From Rhodospirillales bacterium (lineage in GTDB: Bacteria > Pseudomonadota > Alphaproteobacteria > Acetobacterales > Acetobacteraceae), in assembly GCA_903644035.1 (NCBI GenBank), contig CAHJXG010000471.1, positions 1 through 7,102 on the forward strand: 7,102 bases of DNA, read 5' to 3'. Numbering within the stretch: position 1 is the stretch's first letter; each line of letters starts with the position of its first letter. Below the pieces are notes generated by a model that saw nothing but the letters and a program-made list of their open reading frames with translations, was not told the origin of the DNA and did not search any database. Both the position numbers and the translations under genes were made by a program. Of this stretch, positions 1-7,102 are shown piece after piece.

Positions 1-406
1 GCTTGACCTCGTGGGCCTCGCCGGCAAGGCCGGGCTGCGCGCGCAGGCGCTGTCCTACGGCGATCAGCGCCGGCTCGAGATCGCCCGCGCCATGGCGCCC
101 GAGCCGCGCCTGATCCTGCTGGACGAGCCGGCCGCCGGCATGAACCCGGCGGAAACCGAAGCCCTCGCCACCCTTGTCCGCCGTCTCGGCGGGTACGGCA
201 CCACGGTGCTGCTGGTCGAGCATGACATGGGCTTCGTCATGGACATCTCCGACACCGTGACCGTGCTGAACTTCGGCAGGCGCATCTACGAAGGAACGCC
301 GCAGGCCGTCCGGCAGGAGCCTGCGGTGATCGAGGCGTACCTGGGCCATAAGGTCGCCGCGCGCCTCGCGGCCGGCGCCAAGGCCGGCGTGCGCGGCGCC
401 GGATGA
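1..406 (+). CDS. livG: LivG-type branched-chain amino acid ABC transporter ATPase, 3' part
   Basis: Partial gene; the reading frame is open from base 2, so the true start lies upstream. What remains is the C-terminal half of an ABC ATPase. The ABC signature LSYGDQRRLEIARA begins near base 50, Walker B LILLDEP is at 110-130, a D-loop-like AAGMNP follows, and the H-loop VEHDM has its histidine at 221-223. The tail ISDTVTVLNFGRRIYEGTP and EAYLG is typical of LivG. The Walker A half is outside the window. In this family LivG and LivF form the cytoplasmic ATPase pair that drives uptake through LivH and LivM with a periplasmic binding protein. The stop TGA overlaps the next start as ATGA, so translation is probably coupled. 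The substrate cannot be read from the ATPase: branched-chain amino acids, urea/short amides or aromatic compounds are all served by this family. Confidence 0.93.
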   Translation, partial: LDLVGLAGKAGLRAQALSYGDQRRLEIARAMAPEPRLILLDEPAAGMNPAETEALATLVRRLGGYGTTVLLVEHDMGFVMDISDTVTVLNFGRRIYEGTPQAVRQEPAVIEAYLGHKVAARLAAGAKAGVRGAG

Positions 407-1113
407 GCAGCCTGGAGATCGACGGGCTGGAGGTCGCCTATGGCCGCACCACGGCGCTGCATGGCATCTCGATCACCGTGGGCGAGGGCCAGGTCGTCTG
501 CCTGATCGGGGCGAACGGCGCCGGCAAGACGACGGCGATGCGCGCCGTGTCCGGCCTGGTGCGCCCGCGCGCCGGGCGGGTCCGCTTCGCCGGACAGGAC
601 ATCACCGGCCAGCCCGCGCACCGGATCGCCGCCGCCGGGCTGCGCCAGGTGCCGGAAGGCCGGCAGTGCTTCGCCGAGCTGACCGTCATGGAGAACCTGG
701 CGCTCGGCGCCTACTTGGTGCCCGGCCGCGGCGAGATCGCGCGGCGTCAGGACGGCGTACTGGCCCGCTTCCCCCGGCTGCGGGAACGGCTGCATCAGCT
801 TGCCGGCTCGATGTCGGGTGGCGAGCAGCAGATGCTGGCCATCGGGCGGGCGCTGATGGGCGCGCCGCGCCTGCTGCTGCTGGACGAGCCGAGCATGGGT
901 CTGGCTCCGCTGTTCGTCGAGGAGATCTTCGCGATCATCGCGGCGCTGAAGACGGAGGGCACGACGATCCTGCTCGTGGAGCAGAACGCCTCCGCGGCGC
1001 TCGATGTGGCGGACCACGCCTACGTGCTGGAAACCGGCCGCATCGTCCTGTCCGGCGCCGCGGCGGAGGTCGCAAGCGACCCGGCGGTCGCCGCGGCCTA
1101 CCTGGGCGGCTGA
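403..1113 (+). CDS. livF: LivF-type branched-chain amino acid ABC transporter ATPase
   Basis: Complete 236-residue protein, the usual length for LivF. Visible motifs in order are Walker A GANGAGKTT (36-44), the family VPEGRQ segment (83-88), ABC signature MSGGEQQMLAIGRA (137-150), Walker B LLLLDEP (157-163), D-loop SMGLAP (164-169) and VEQNA (192-196). Glutamine replaces the H-loop histidine here, which is normal for LivF and helps separate it from LivG. It should be a peripheral membrane ATPase pairing with the preceding LivG to power an amino acid importer. The ATG start overlaps the livG stop by four bases; no strong Shine-Dalgarno is seen, which fits translational coupling. It is the last gene of its unit in this window and ends 7 bases from the convergent lipoprotein gene. 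Substrate is unassigned. Confidence 0.95.
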   Translation: MSSLEIDGLEVAYGRTTALHGISITVGEGQVVCLIGANGAGKTTAMRAVSGLVRPRAGRVRFAGQDITGQPAHRIAAAGLRQVPEGRQCFAELTVMENLALGAYLVPGRGEIARRQDGVLARFPRLRERLHQLAGSMSGGEQQMLAIGRALMGAPRLLLLDEPSMGLAPLFVEEIFAIIAALKTEGTTILLVEQNASAALDVADHAYVLETGRIVLSGAAAEVASDPAVAAAYLGG

Positions 1114-1120
1114 CGGGGCC

Positions 1121-1696
1121 TCAGGGTGCCGGAAGCTCCTGCTGCTCCACCGGCGCAGGCGACGGAACCGCGGTCGGCTCCTGCAGCCAGTCGCGCAGCG
1201 AGCGGCGGATTTCGAACTCAAGCTCCACGTTCATGTCGTCCATCATCTGCCGGGTCAGGTCATACAGCGCGCCGCGCAGATCGTCGCCCGTGGTGGCCGA
1301 CCGCGACACCCGAACCTCGGCATAGCCTGCCCGGGCGCCGTCGTCAGTCAGAATGTCCAGGCGCACGGCCATCAGCCCGGTCAGCCCGCGGGAGCTTTGG
1401 TCAATCTGCGCCGTGTCGATCACGAAGGCTGCCCGGCCCGAGGACCCGCCAGCAGCCAGCCGGTCCAGCGCCATCCGTCGCAGCGTCGCCCCCGCCGGAA
1501 CCGGCGACAGCGCCTCGACCGGGCTGGGCGGCGGCGCGCTCCCCACGTCCACCACCGCCACGTTCAGCCGCAACGGCGCAAGGTAGTCGTAGCGCAGCGG
1601 CGGCATGGCCCGCGTCGGCCCATCCCCGCCGCACGCCGCCACCGCCCAGGGCAGTAGCAGCGCCGCACGCCGCGGCAGCCTAGTTGATCCGTTCAT
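1121..1696 (-). CDS. Small predicted lipoprotein of unknown function
   Basis: 191 residues. The N-terminus has basic residues (R6, R9, R10), a hydrophobic stretch and a lipobox V-A-A-C with the acceptor cysteine at residue 22, so it should be a signal-peptidase-II-processed lipoprotein in the cell envelope. The mature part is soluble: a proline-rich segment (about 53-65), then a mixed alpha/beta domain. An acidic helix-like stretch around 150-175 (RQMMDDMNVELEFEIRRSL) precedes a Pro/Glu/Gln-rich tail. I recognise no catalytic motif and assign no function. Its ATG lies inside the 3' end of hslO with a 17-base overlap; an AAGGCGG Shine-Dalgarno-like stretch just upstream lies within hslO. This suggests co-expression with Hsp33. 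The start fits the signal peptide, and third codon positions are G/C-rich as in the neighbours. Confidence 0.82.
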   Translation of the reverse strand: MNGSTRLPRRAALLLPWAVAACGGDGPTRAMPPLRYDYLAPLRLNVAVVDVGSAPPPSPVEALSPVPAGATLRRMALDRLAAGGSSGRAAFVIDTAQIDQSSRGLTGLMAVRLDILTDDGARAGYAEVRVSRSATTGDDLRGALYDLTRQMMDDMNVELEFEIRRSLRDWLQEPTAVPSPAPVEQQELPAP

Positions 1697-2648
1697 CGCC
1701 GCCTTTGCCGTGCACCTCGTCGCGGTTGAAGCGGAAGTCGAAGTTGCAGAACTCGCAGGTCATGACGATGTCGCCGCTGACCGACATGTGGTCCAGGTCG
1801 TCCGGCGGGAAGGTCTCCAGGATGCCGGACAGCCGGGCACGGGAACAGCGGCAGCCATAGGCCAAGGCGCGGTTGCGGTCGGCGGCGACACCGGCGGCGC
1901 CGAACAGCAAATAGAGCAGGCGCTCCGGCGGGATGCTGTCGTCCAGCAGTTCCTGCTCCTTGAGCGTGGCGGCGAGCGCCGTCGCGGTCCGCCAGCTCTC
2001 GGCCTGCGCCTCGGTGTCGAGGTCCGGGCTGATGCCGCCCTCTCCGGGGATGCGCTCCAGGATCAGCGCGCCGGCCCGCCAGCCCGCCTCGGTCCGGGCG
2101 CAGGCGAGGCGGACGCTGCATTGGATCTGCTCGCTCGTCTCGAAGTAATGCAGCGCCATGTCGGCGAGGCTGTCGCCCTCGATGGCGACGATGCCCTGGT
2201 GCCGCTCGCGGTCCGGGCCTTGGTCCACGCTGAACGCCAGGTAGCCGTGGCCGAGCAGGGCGGCAGCGGAGGGCGTGCGGTCGTTGGCCAGCAGCGCGGC
2301 CAACCGGTCCGGCTCGGCGCGGGCATAGCCGCGCAGCGCGCCGGACTCGGTGCAATCGGCCAGGAGCATCGGCACGGCGCCGTCCCCCTTGGCCTGCAGG
2401 CTGAAGCTGCCCTGGAACTTCAGCGCCGTCGCCAACGCCGCCGCGAGCGCCAGCGCCTGGCCCGACAGGGCGGTGACGGCGTCATGGTTCGTGTGCCGGG
2501 TGAGCAGCGCGTCGGCCAGCGGGCCGAGCCGCACCAGGCGCCCGCGAACCGGCTGGCCGGACAGGTGAAAGGGGGTGACGCCGCGGGGCACGACGATGTC
2601 GGGCACATCCGGGCGGGCGCTGTCCAGGAAAGCAGGGGTCGATGTCAT
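1680..2648 (-). CDS. hslO: Hsp33, redox-regulated molecular chaperone HslO
   Basis: 322 residues, slightly longer than the roughly 290 usual for Hsp33. The family's zinc-binding redox switch is intact: C-R-C at 266-268 and C-E-F-C at 298-301. In known Hsp33 these four cysteines hold zinc when reduced and form disulfides under oxidative plus heat stress, switching on ATP-independent holdase activity in the cytoplasm. Upstream lies the substrate-binding fold, beginning near TPFHLSGQPVRGRLVRLGPL (25-44) and including RGYAR (106-110) and the GEGGISPDL segment (202-210). The start at 2648 gives the short N-terminal extension before PFHL that I expect in alphaproteobacterial members; a GGGGG stretch lies almost against the ATG. 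It is 97 bases downstream of chaA and overlaps the lipoprotein gene. argD-argF-hslO is, as general knowledge, a common alphaproteobacterial order, here interrupted by chaA and a small gene. Confidence 0.95.
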   Translation of the reverse strand: MTSTPAFLDSARPDVPDIVVPRGVTPFHLSGQPVRGRLVRLGPLADALLTRHTNHDAVTALSGQALALAAALATALKFQGSFSLQAKGDGAVPMLLADCTESGALRGYARAEPDRLAALLANDRTPSAAALLGHGYLAFSVDQGPDRERHQGIVAIEGDSLADMALHYFETSEQIQCSVRLACARTEAGWRAGALILERIPGEGGISPDLDTEAQAESWRTATALAATLKEQELLDDSIPPERLLYLLFGAAGVAADRNRALAYGCRCSRARLSGILETFPPDDLDHMSVSGDIVMTCEFCNFDFRFNRDEVHGKGGDERIN

Positions 2649-2730
2649 GCCCCCTACATAGGGATCGGCGGCGCCGAGGTGAACCTGTCGGGTGCAAGCG
2701 ATACGCCCCGCCGCGAACCCATCGGGACCG

Positions 2731-2748
2731 CAGCCGAGAGGCTGGTCA
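2731..2748 (-). terminator. Possible hairpin directly after chaA
   Basis: Read on the - strand, the chaA stop TGA is followed at once by CAGCC-TCTC-GGCTG, a 5-bp GC-rich stem with a 4-base loop. A short outer pairing (GAC with GTC across a bulge) involves the stop codon itself. There is no T-run afterwards, so it is not a classical intrinsic terminator. It could be a weak or Rho-assisted end or an mRNA-stabilising 3' hairpin. The remaining sequence to the hslO start (2649-2730) shows no clear promoter. Confidence 0.3.
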
Positions 2749-3819
2749 CGGCACCACTGCCAGGAACAGGTACACCGCCAGGATCACCAGGTGGACCGCG
2801 CCCTGCAGCACCGTCGTGCGCCCGGTCCCGAGCGTCTGGAAGCTGACCAGCAGGGTCAGCGCCAGCAGCACCTCCTCCTTCGCCTCAAGGCCCAGGGTCA
2901 GCGGCGTGCCCAGCACGATTGACACCACGGCGACCGCTGGGATGGTCAGCCCGATGCTGGCGAGCGCCGAGCCGAGGGCAAGGTTCAGGCTGGTCTGCAG
3001 CCGGTCGGCCCGTGCCGCGCGCACGGCGGCCAACGCTTCCGGCAGCAGCACCAGCGCGGCGATCACCACGCCGATCACCGATTTCGGCGCGCCCGCCCAG
3101 GCAATCCCCGCCTCCATGGTGGGCGACAGCGACTTCGCCAGCCCCACGACGGCCGCAAGCGCCGCGACCAGCAGGACCGCGCTCCCCAGGGCCGCCCGGG
3201 CGGAGGGAATCGCCGCGTGCGTGTCGTCGGTCAGGTCCGCCAGGAAGTCGTCGGGGTGGCGCACCGTCTGCACGAACACGAACACGCCGTACAGCACCAG
3301 AGACACGATGCCGACGAAGGCAAGCTGTGACGTGTTGAACACCGGGCCGGGCGTGGTCGTGGTGAAGTTGGGCAGCACGAGCGTGAGCGTGGTCAGCGCC
3401 GTCAGCACGGCGAGCGCGCCGCTCGCGCCCTGCAGCTGGAACCCCTGCGCCCGGTGCCGAACGCCGCCAGCCAGCAGGCATGTGCCCACCACGCCGTTGC
3501 ACACCAGCAGCACCGCGGCGAACACGGTGTCCCGCGCCAGCGCCGCCTTGTCGGGTCCGCCGGCCAGCATGACGGAGACCACCAGCGCCACCTCGATCAC
3601 CGTGACGGCGACGGCCAGCACCAGCGTGCCGAACGGCTCGCCGACCCGGTGCGCCACCTGCTCGGCATGATAGACGGCGGCGAACACGGTGGCGATCAGT
3701 GCCACGGCAGCGGCGGCGACGAGCCAGGCATTCAATCCTGTGAGCATGACCCCGGCCAGCATCGCCCATGCCGCGAGCGGCCAGAGCCAGGCCCACCAGG
3801 GCATTCCTGTTACGTTCAT
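2746..3819 (-). CDS. chaA: ChaA-type calcium/proton (cation/H+) antiporter
   Basis: 357 residues, close to E. coli ChaA, and almost wholly hydrophobic with about ten or eleven membrane segments. Two family repeats are visible: GEPFGTLVLAVAVTVIEVAL (60-79, acidic E76) and KSVIGVVIAALVLLPEALAA (246-265, acidic E261). These are the CaCA-superfamily alpha-repeats whose glutamates bind the cation. An acidic hydrophilic loop near 188-200 (HPDDFLADLTDDT) separates the halves. It should export Ca2+, and perhaps Na+ or K+, from the cytoplasm in exchange for protons. The ATG at 3819 has only a weak GGAAA upstream; the internal ATG at residue 6 has AGGA touching it, too close to serve, so the longer form is kept. 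Flanking gaps of 135 and 97 bases suggest it is expressed apart from argF and hslO. Ion specificity is inferred from the family. Confidence 0.9.
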   Translation of the reverse strand: MNVTGMPWWAWLWPLAAWAMLAGVMLTGLNAWLVAAAAVALIATVFAAVYHAEQVAHRVGEPFGTLVLAVAVTVIEVALVVSVMLAGGPDKAALARDTVFAAVLLVCNGVVGTCLLAGGVRHRAQGFQLQGASGALAVLTALTTLTLVLPNFTTTTPGPVFNTSQLAFVGIVSLVLYGVFVFVQTVRHPDDFLADLTDDTHAAIPSARAALGSAVLLVAALAAVVGLAKSLSPTMEAGIAWAGAPKSVIGVVIAALVLLPEALAAVRAARADRLQTSLNLALGSALASIGLTIPAVAVVSIVLGTPLTLGLEAKEEVLLALTLLVSFQTLGTGRTTVLQGAVHLVILAVYLFLAVVP

Positions 3820-3851
3820 GCTGACTGGGTTTCCGTAAGCGCTGCGCGGGA

Positions 3852-3895
3852 CCTAAGCAGGCATTCGTGGCTTGCGCCATGAATGCCTGCTTAGG
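3852..3895. repeat. Large near-perfect palindrome (20-bp stem, 4-base loop)
   Basis: The arms CCTAAGCAGGCATTC (3852-3866) and GAATGCCTGCTTAGG (3881-3895) are exact reverse complements. Pairing continues inward through GTGGC (3867-3871) and GCCAT (3876-3880), giving 20 positions with one non-Watson-Crick pair and a loop at 3872-3875. In + strand RNA the odd pair is G-U and the loop UUGC; in - strand RNA it is an A-C mismatch and the loop GCAA, a GNRA tetraloop. There is no T-run on either side. It lies in the gap upstream of chaA and downstream of the 94-residue gene. It could be a dispersed palindromic repeat, a processing or termination hairpin, or a protein-binding site. Confidence 0.9.
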
Positions 3896-3908
3896 AGTCG
3901 TTGGAGAC

Positions 3909-3954
3909 GCATCATTTCATAGGCTGCGCGTGGACACGCTTCGAGGAATGATGC
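3909..3954. repeat. Second inverted repeat abutting the stop of the small gene
   Basis: GCATCATT (3909-3916) is the exact reverse complement of AATGATGC (3947-3954), and pairing can extend inward by two more positions (one wobble). The 30-base interior contains a small nested stem, GCGT with ACGC around 3928-3939. The right arm ends directly at the stop codon of the 94-residue gene, so on the - strand the structure begins immediately after translation stops. It may be a 3' hairpin of the argD-argF transcript. No T-run follows. Confidence 0.5.
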
Positions 3955-4235
3955 CTAGCTGTCCTCGGCGATCTCGGCTTCGAGCGCCTCGAGCTGCTGG
4001 TCAAGCTGGGCCAGCGCGCCATCCTCCAGCCCGAGTCCCGCCAGGGTATGGCGCAGCGCGGACCGGCAGCCGTTGAATTCGGACCCGAGCATGTCCGAAG
4101 GGGCCGCCGGGGCCTTGCGGCGGCCCAGGCAGGCGCCGTACTCCGTTCGCGCCGGGCCGGCGCTGGGCGGCAGGCCAGCGAACACCTCGTCCAGCCGTTG
4201 CTCCACCCAGCCCGGCGTCGATGCGATCTCCTCGG

Positions 4236-4239
<4 letters not shown>
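3955..4239 (-). CDS. 94-residue protein of unknown function, coupled to argF
   Basis: The frame is open well upstream into argF, but the sensible start is TTG at 4239-4237, which overlaps the argF stop as TTGA. This mirrors the GTGA overlap of argD and argF. The result is a 94-residue acidic soluble protein with no signal peptide or membrane segment. Features are an N-terminal helix-like part ([13 protein letters not shown], 11-23), two cysteines (37 and 58), a basic patch GRRKAP (39-44), and a Leu/Glu/Gln-rich C-terminus ([16 protein letters not shown], 79-94) that looks like a short coiled coil. Third codon positions are overwhelmingly G or C across its length, supporting real coding. I do not recognise a family and assign no function. 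Position suggests co-expression with ornithine carbamoyltransferase. Main uncertainty: TTG is a rare start, and no other start codon lies close by in frame. Confidence 0.72.
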
Positions 4240-6403
<2,164 letters not shown>

Positions 6404-6413
6404 GGAAGCTTGG

Positions 6414-6419
6414 CACCTC
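6414..6419 (-). promoter_or_regulatory. Ribosome binding site of argD
   Basis: GAGGTG on the - strand, ten bases before the ATG at 6403. It supports that ATG rather than the in-frame ATG at residue 6. The decamer CTGAGGTGCC around it recurs upstream of the PRC-barrel gene. Confidence 0.65.
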
Positions 6420-6485
6420 AGTGCGTCTCCCCCGGGCTATTTCAACGCCTTACGACCCGTCGCGGGCGGTCCCGGGGAAGCAGGG

Positions 6486-6515
6486 AGGATGGGGTGCTGC
6501 TTTGCGGGAAGTCAA
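6486..6515 (-). promoter_or_regulatory. Tentative sigma-70-type promoter for argD
   Basis: On the - strand TTGACT (6515-6510) resembles a -35 box. CATCCT (6491-6486), 18 bases on, matches only three positions of a -10 box. This would give an 80-base leader before argD. The TTGACT is the best box in the 134-base gap, but the -10 match is poor. Between the promoter and argD, CCCCGGG (6430-6436) can pair with CCCGGGG (6471-6477) around a small CCCG/CGGG stem, so the leader may be structured. No operator is recognised. Confidence 0.28.
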
Positions 6516-6537
6516 ACCCTATTCGACGGCCTGCCCG

Positions 6538-6942
6538 CTAATAAACGAAGCTTGGCATTGCGTTCAACGCATCCTTGGTGACCCCCGGCAGCACCAGGCG
6601 GTCGGCGTCGCGCTTCAACTGCCCGAACGGCACCGCGACCAGCTTGCTGCCCAGCCCCAGGACGCCGCCCACGGAGACGACGGCGACCGTCACCTTGTCG
6701 CCCTCGGTCATCACCAGATCGTCCACGCTGCCGATGGCCTCGCTCTGCTCGCCATAGACGGTGGCGCCGATCAGCCTGCTGGCCCGGATGCCGTTCTCCA
6801 GCCGCACCGAGGCGACCGCGAGGTTCGGGTTGTTCGTCGTAGCCGTCACCCCGGCCGGCGGCGCGCCCGCCTGCTGCGCCGCCGCCGGACAGAGGGCGAG
6901 CGCCGCCAGCATCGTCACGCCGAGGGAGAAACGCTTCAGCAC
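6538..6942 (-). CDS. Secreted PRC-barrel domain protein
   Basis: 134 residues starting with GTG at 6942. A Sec signal peptide is clear: K3 and R4, hydrophobic core to about residue 18, then C-P-A-A-A before Q23, a good signal-peptidase-I site. The cysteine at 18 is preceded by leucine, so it is not a lipobox. A short Ala/Pro/Asn-rich linker (23-50) leads to a PRC-barrel at about 52-118: SRLIGATVYGEQSEAIGSVDDLVM (55-78), then VGGVLGLGSKLVAVPFGQLK (91-110). PRC-barrels are small beta-barrels found in RimM, photosynthetic reaction centre H subunits and many uncharacterised secreted proteins. The role here is probably structural or binding in the periplasm, with no catalytic residues. The internal ATG at residue 11 would destroy the signal peptide. 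It is separated from argD by 134 bases, so co-transcription is uncertain. Confidence 0.88.
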   Translation of the reverse strand: MLKRFSLGVTMLAALALCPAAAQQAGAPPAGVTATTNNPNLAVASVRLENGIRASRLIGATVYGEQSEAIGSVDDLVMTEGDKVTVAVVSVGGVLGLGSKLVAVPFGQLKRDADRLVLPGVTKDALNAMPSFVY

Positions 6943-6946
6943 GGGG

Positions 6947-6952
6947 CACCTC
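6947..6952 (-). promoter_or_regulatory. Ribosome binding site of the PRC-barrel gene
   Basis: GAGGTG lies four bases before the GTG start at 6942 on the - strand. Spacing is short but workable. It decides in favour of GTG over the internal ATG at residue 11. Confidence 0.55.
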
Positions 6953-6980
6953 AGGGTTCGGTTGCGTGTCTGCCATCGAA

Positions 6981-7013
6981 CGTGGCGCCGGCTGCCTGGG
7001 TTCCGGCGCCGCG
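6981..7013. repeat. GC-only inverted repeat upstream of the PRC-barrel gene
   Basis: GGCGCCGG (6984-6991) and CCGGCGCC (7003-7010) are exact reverse complements around an 11-base loop. CG/CG pairs and one T-G position extend the stem to 11 bp. It ends about 40 bases before the GTG start, so on the - strand it would be a leader hairpin or the 3' hairpin of a gene beyond the window. No T-run follows. I see no gene or convincing promoter in 6953-7102. Confidence 0.6.
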
Positions 7014-7102
7014 CGTCTCATGGCATCGTGCCGGAATGGCGGACCCTGCGACATTCCCTGTGAAGCCGCCCGGCCGCGCCCGCGTTCGGCGCACCCGCGG
7101 AC

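Noticed and set aside
192..196. Missing H-loop histidine in LivF (VEQNA; residue numbers of the protein)
   Set aside because: Glutamine at this place is normal for the LivF subfamily, so it is not a defect.
2656..2662. CCTATGT upstream of hslO, resembling the -10 box of a heat-shock sigma factor
   Set aside because: The only CTTG-like -35 candidate is over 30 bases away, and a start from this box would leave essentially no leader before the ATG. Attractive for a heat-shock gene but not supported.
1605..3670. Long + strand open frames opposite hslO and chaA
   Set aside because: They are antisense to clearly recognisable Hsp33 and ChaA genes and show biased composition with no motif; treated as shadows.
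3725..3733. CAGGCATTC within chaA, also present in the nearby palindrome arm
   Set aside because: Nine bases, inside coding sequence, with no extension; most likely chance.
3867..4076. Short frame starting inside the large palindrome on the + strand, mirrored by one on the - strand from 3880
   Set aside because: Both begin with similar residues only because the DNA is palindromic; the rest shows no coding signal and overlaps real genes.
6512..7054. 180-codon - strand frame covering the PRC-barrel gene in another frame
   Set aside because: Composition is Arg/Gly-rich and motif-free, whereas the 6538-6942 frame gives a clean signal peptide and PRC-barrel.

Overview
The window is GC-rich throughout and nearly all coding. 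Its codons favour G or C at third positions, and genes overlap or abut. The order argD-argF-(...)-hslO is, from general knowledge, an alphaproteobacterial arrangement. The base composition, small secreted proteins and a Liv-type ABC system would suit Rhodospirillales or Acetobacteraceae, such as a Roseomonas-like organism. That placement is inference; no rRNA or other marker is present.

Layout. Bases 1-1113 on the + strand hold the 3' end of a livG-type ATPase gene and a complete livF-type ATPase gene, joined by an ATGA overlap. They are the distal part of a branched-chain amino acid (or related amide/amino acid) ABC importer whose other genes lie upstream of the window. Everything from 1121 onward is on the - strand and converges on livF with a 7-base gap. 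In transcription order the - strand carries: a secreted PRC-barrel protein (6942-6538); argD (6403-5207); argF (5210-4236); a 94-residue protein of unknown function (4239-3955); a 135-base gap with two inverted repeats, one of them a striking 20-bp stem; a ChaA-type Ca2+/H+ antiporter (3819-2746); hslO/Hsp33 (2648-1680); and a small predicted lipoprotein (1696-1121).

How they work together. ArgD and ArgF catalyse two steps of arginine synthesis, and GTGA and TTGA stop/start overlaps couple argD, argF and the 94-residue gene. HslO is the redox-activated holdase Hsp33, with all four zinc cysteines. Its gene overlaps the lipoprotein gene by 17 bases. chaA sits between the arginine block and hslO with non-coding sequence on both sides, so it looks like an insertion into an older argD-argF-hslO order.

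I see no CRISPR array, transposase, phage gene, tRNA, rRNA or defence system. Most of the window is ordinary housekeeping sequence. The items most worth a second look are the long palindrome at 3852-3895 and the TTG-started small gene after argF.
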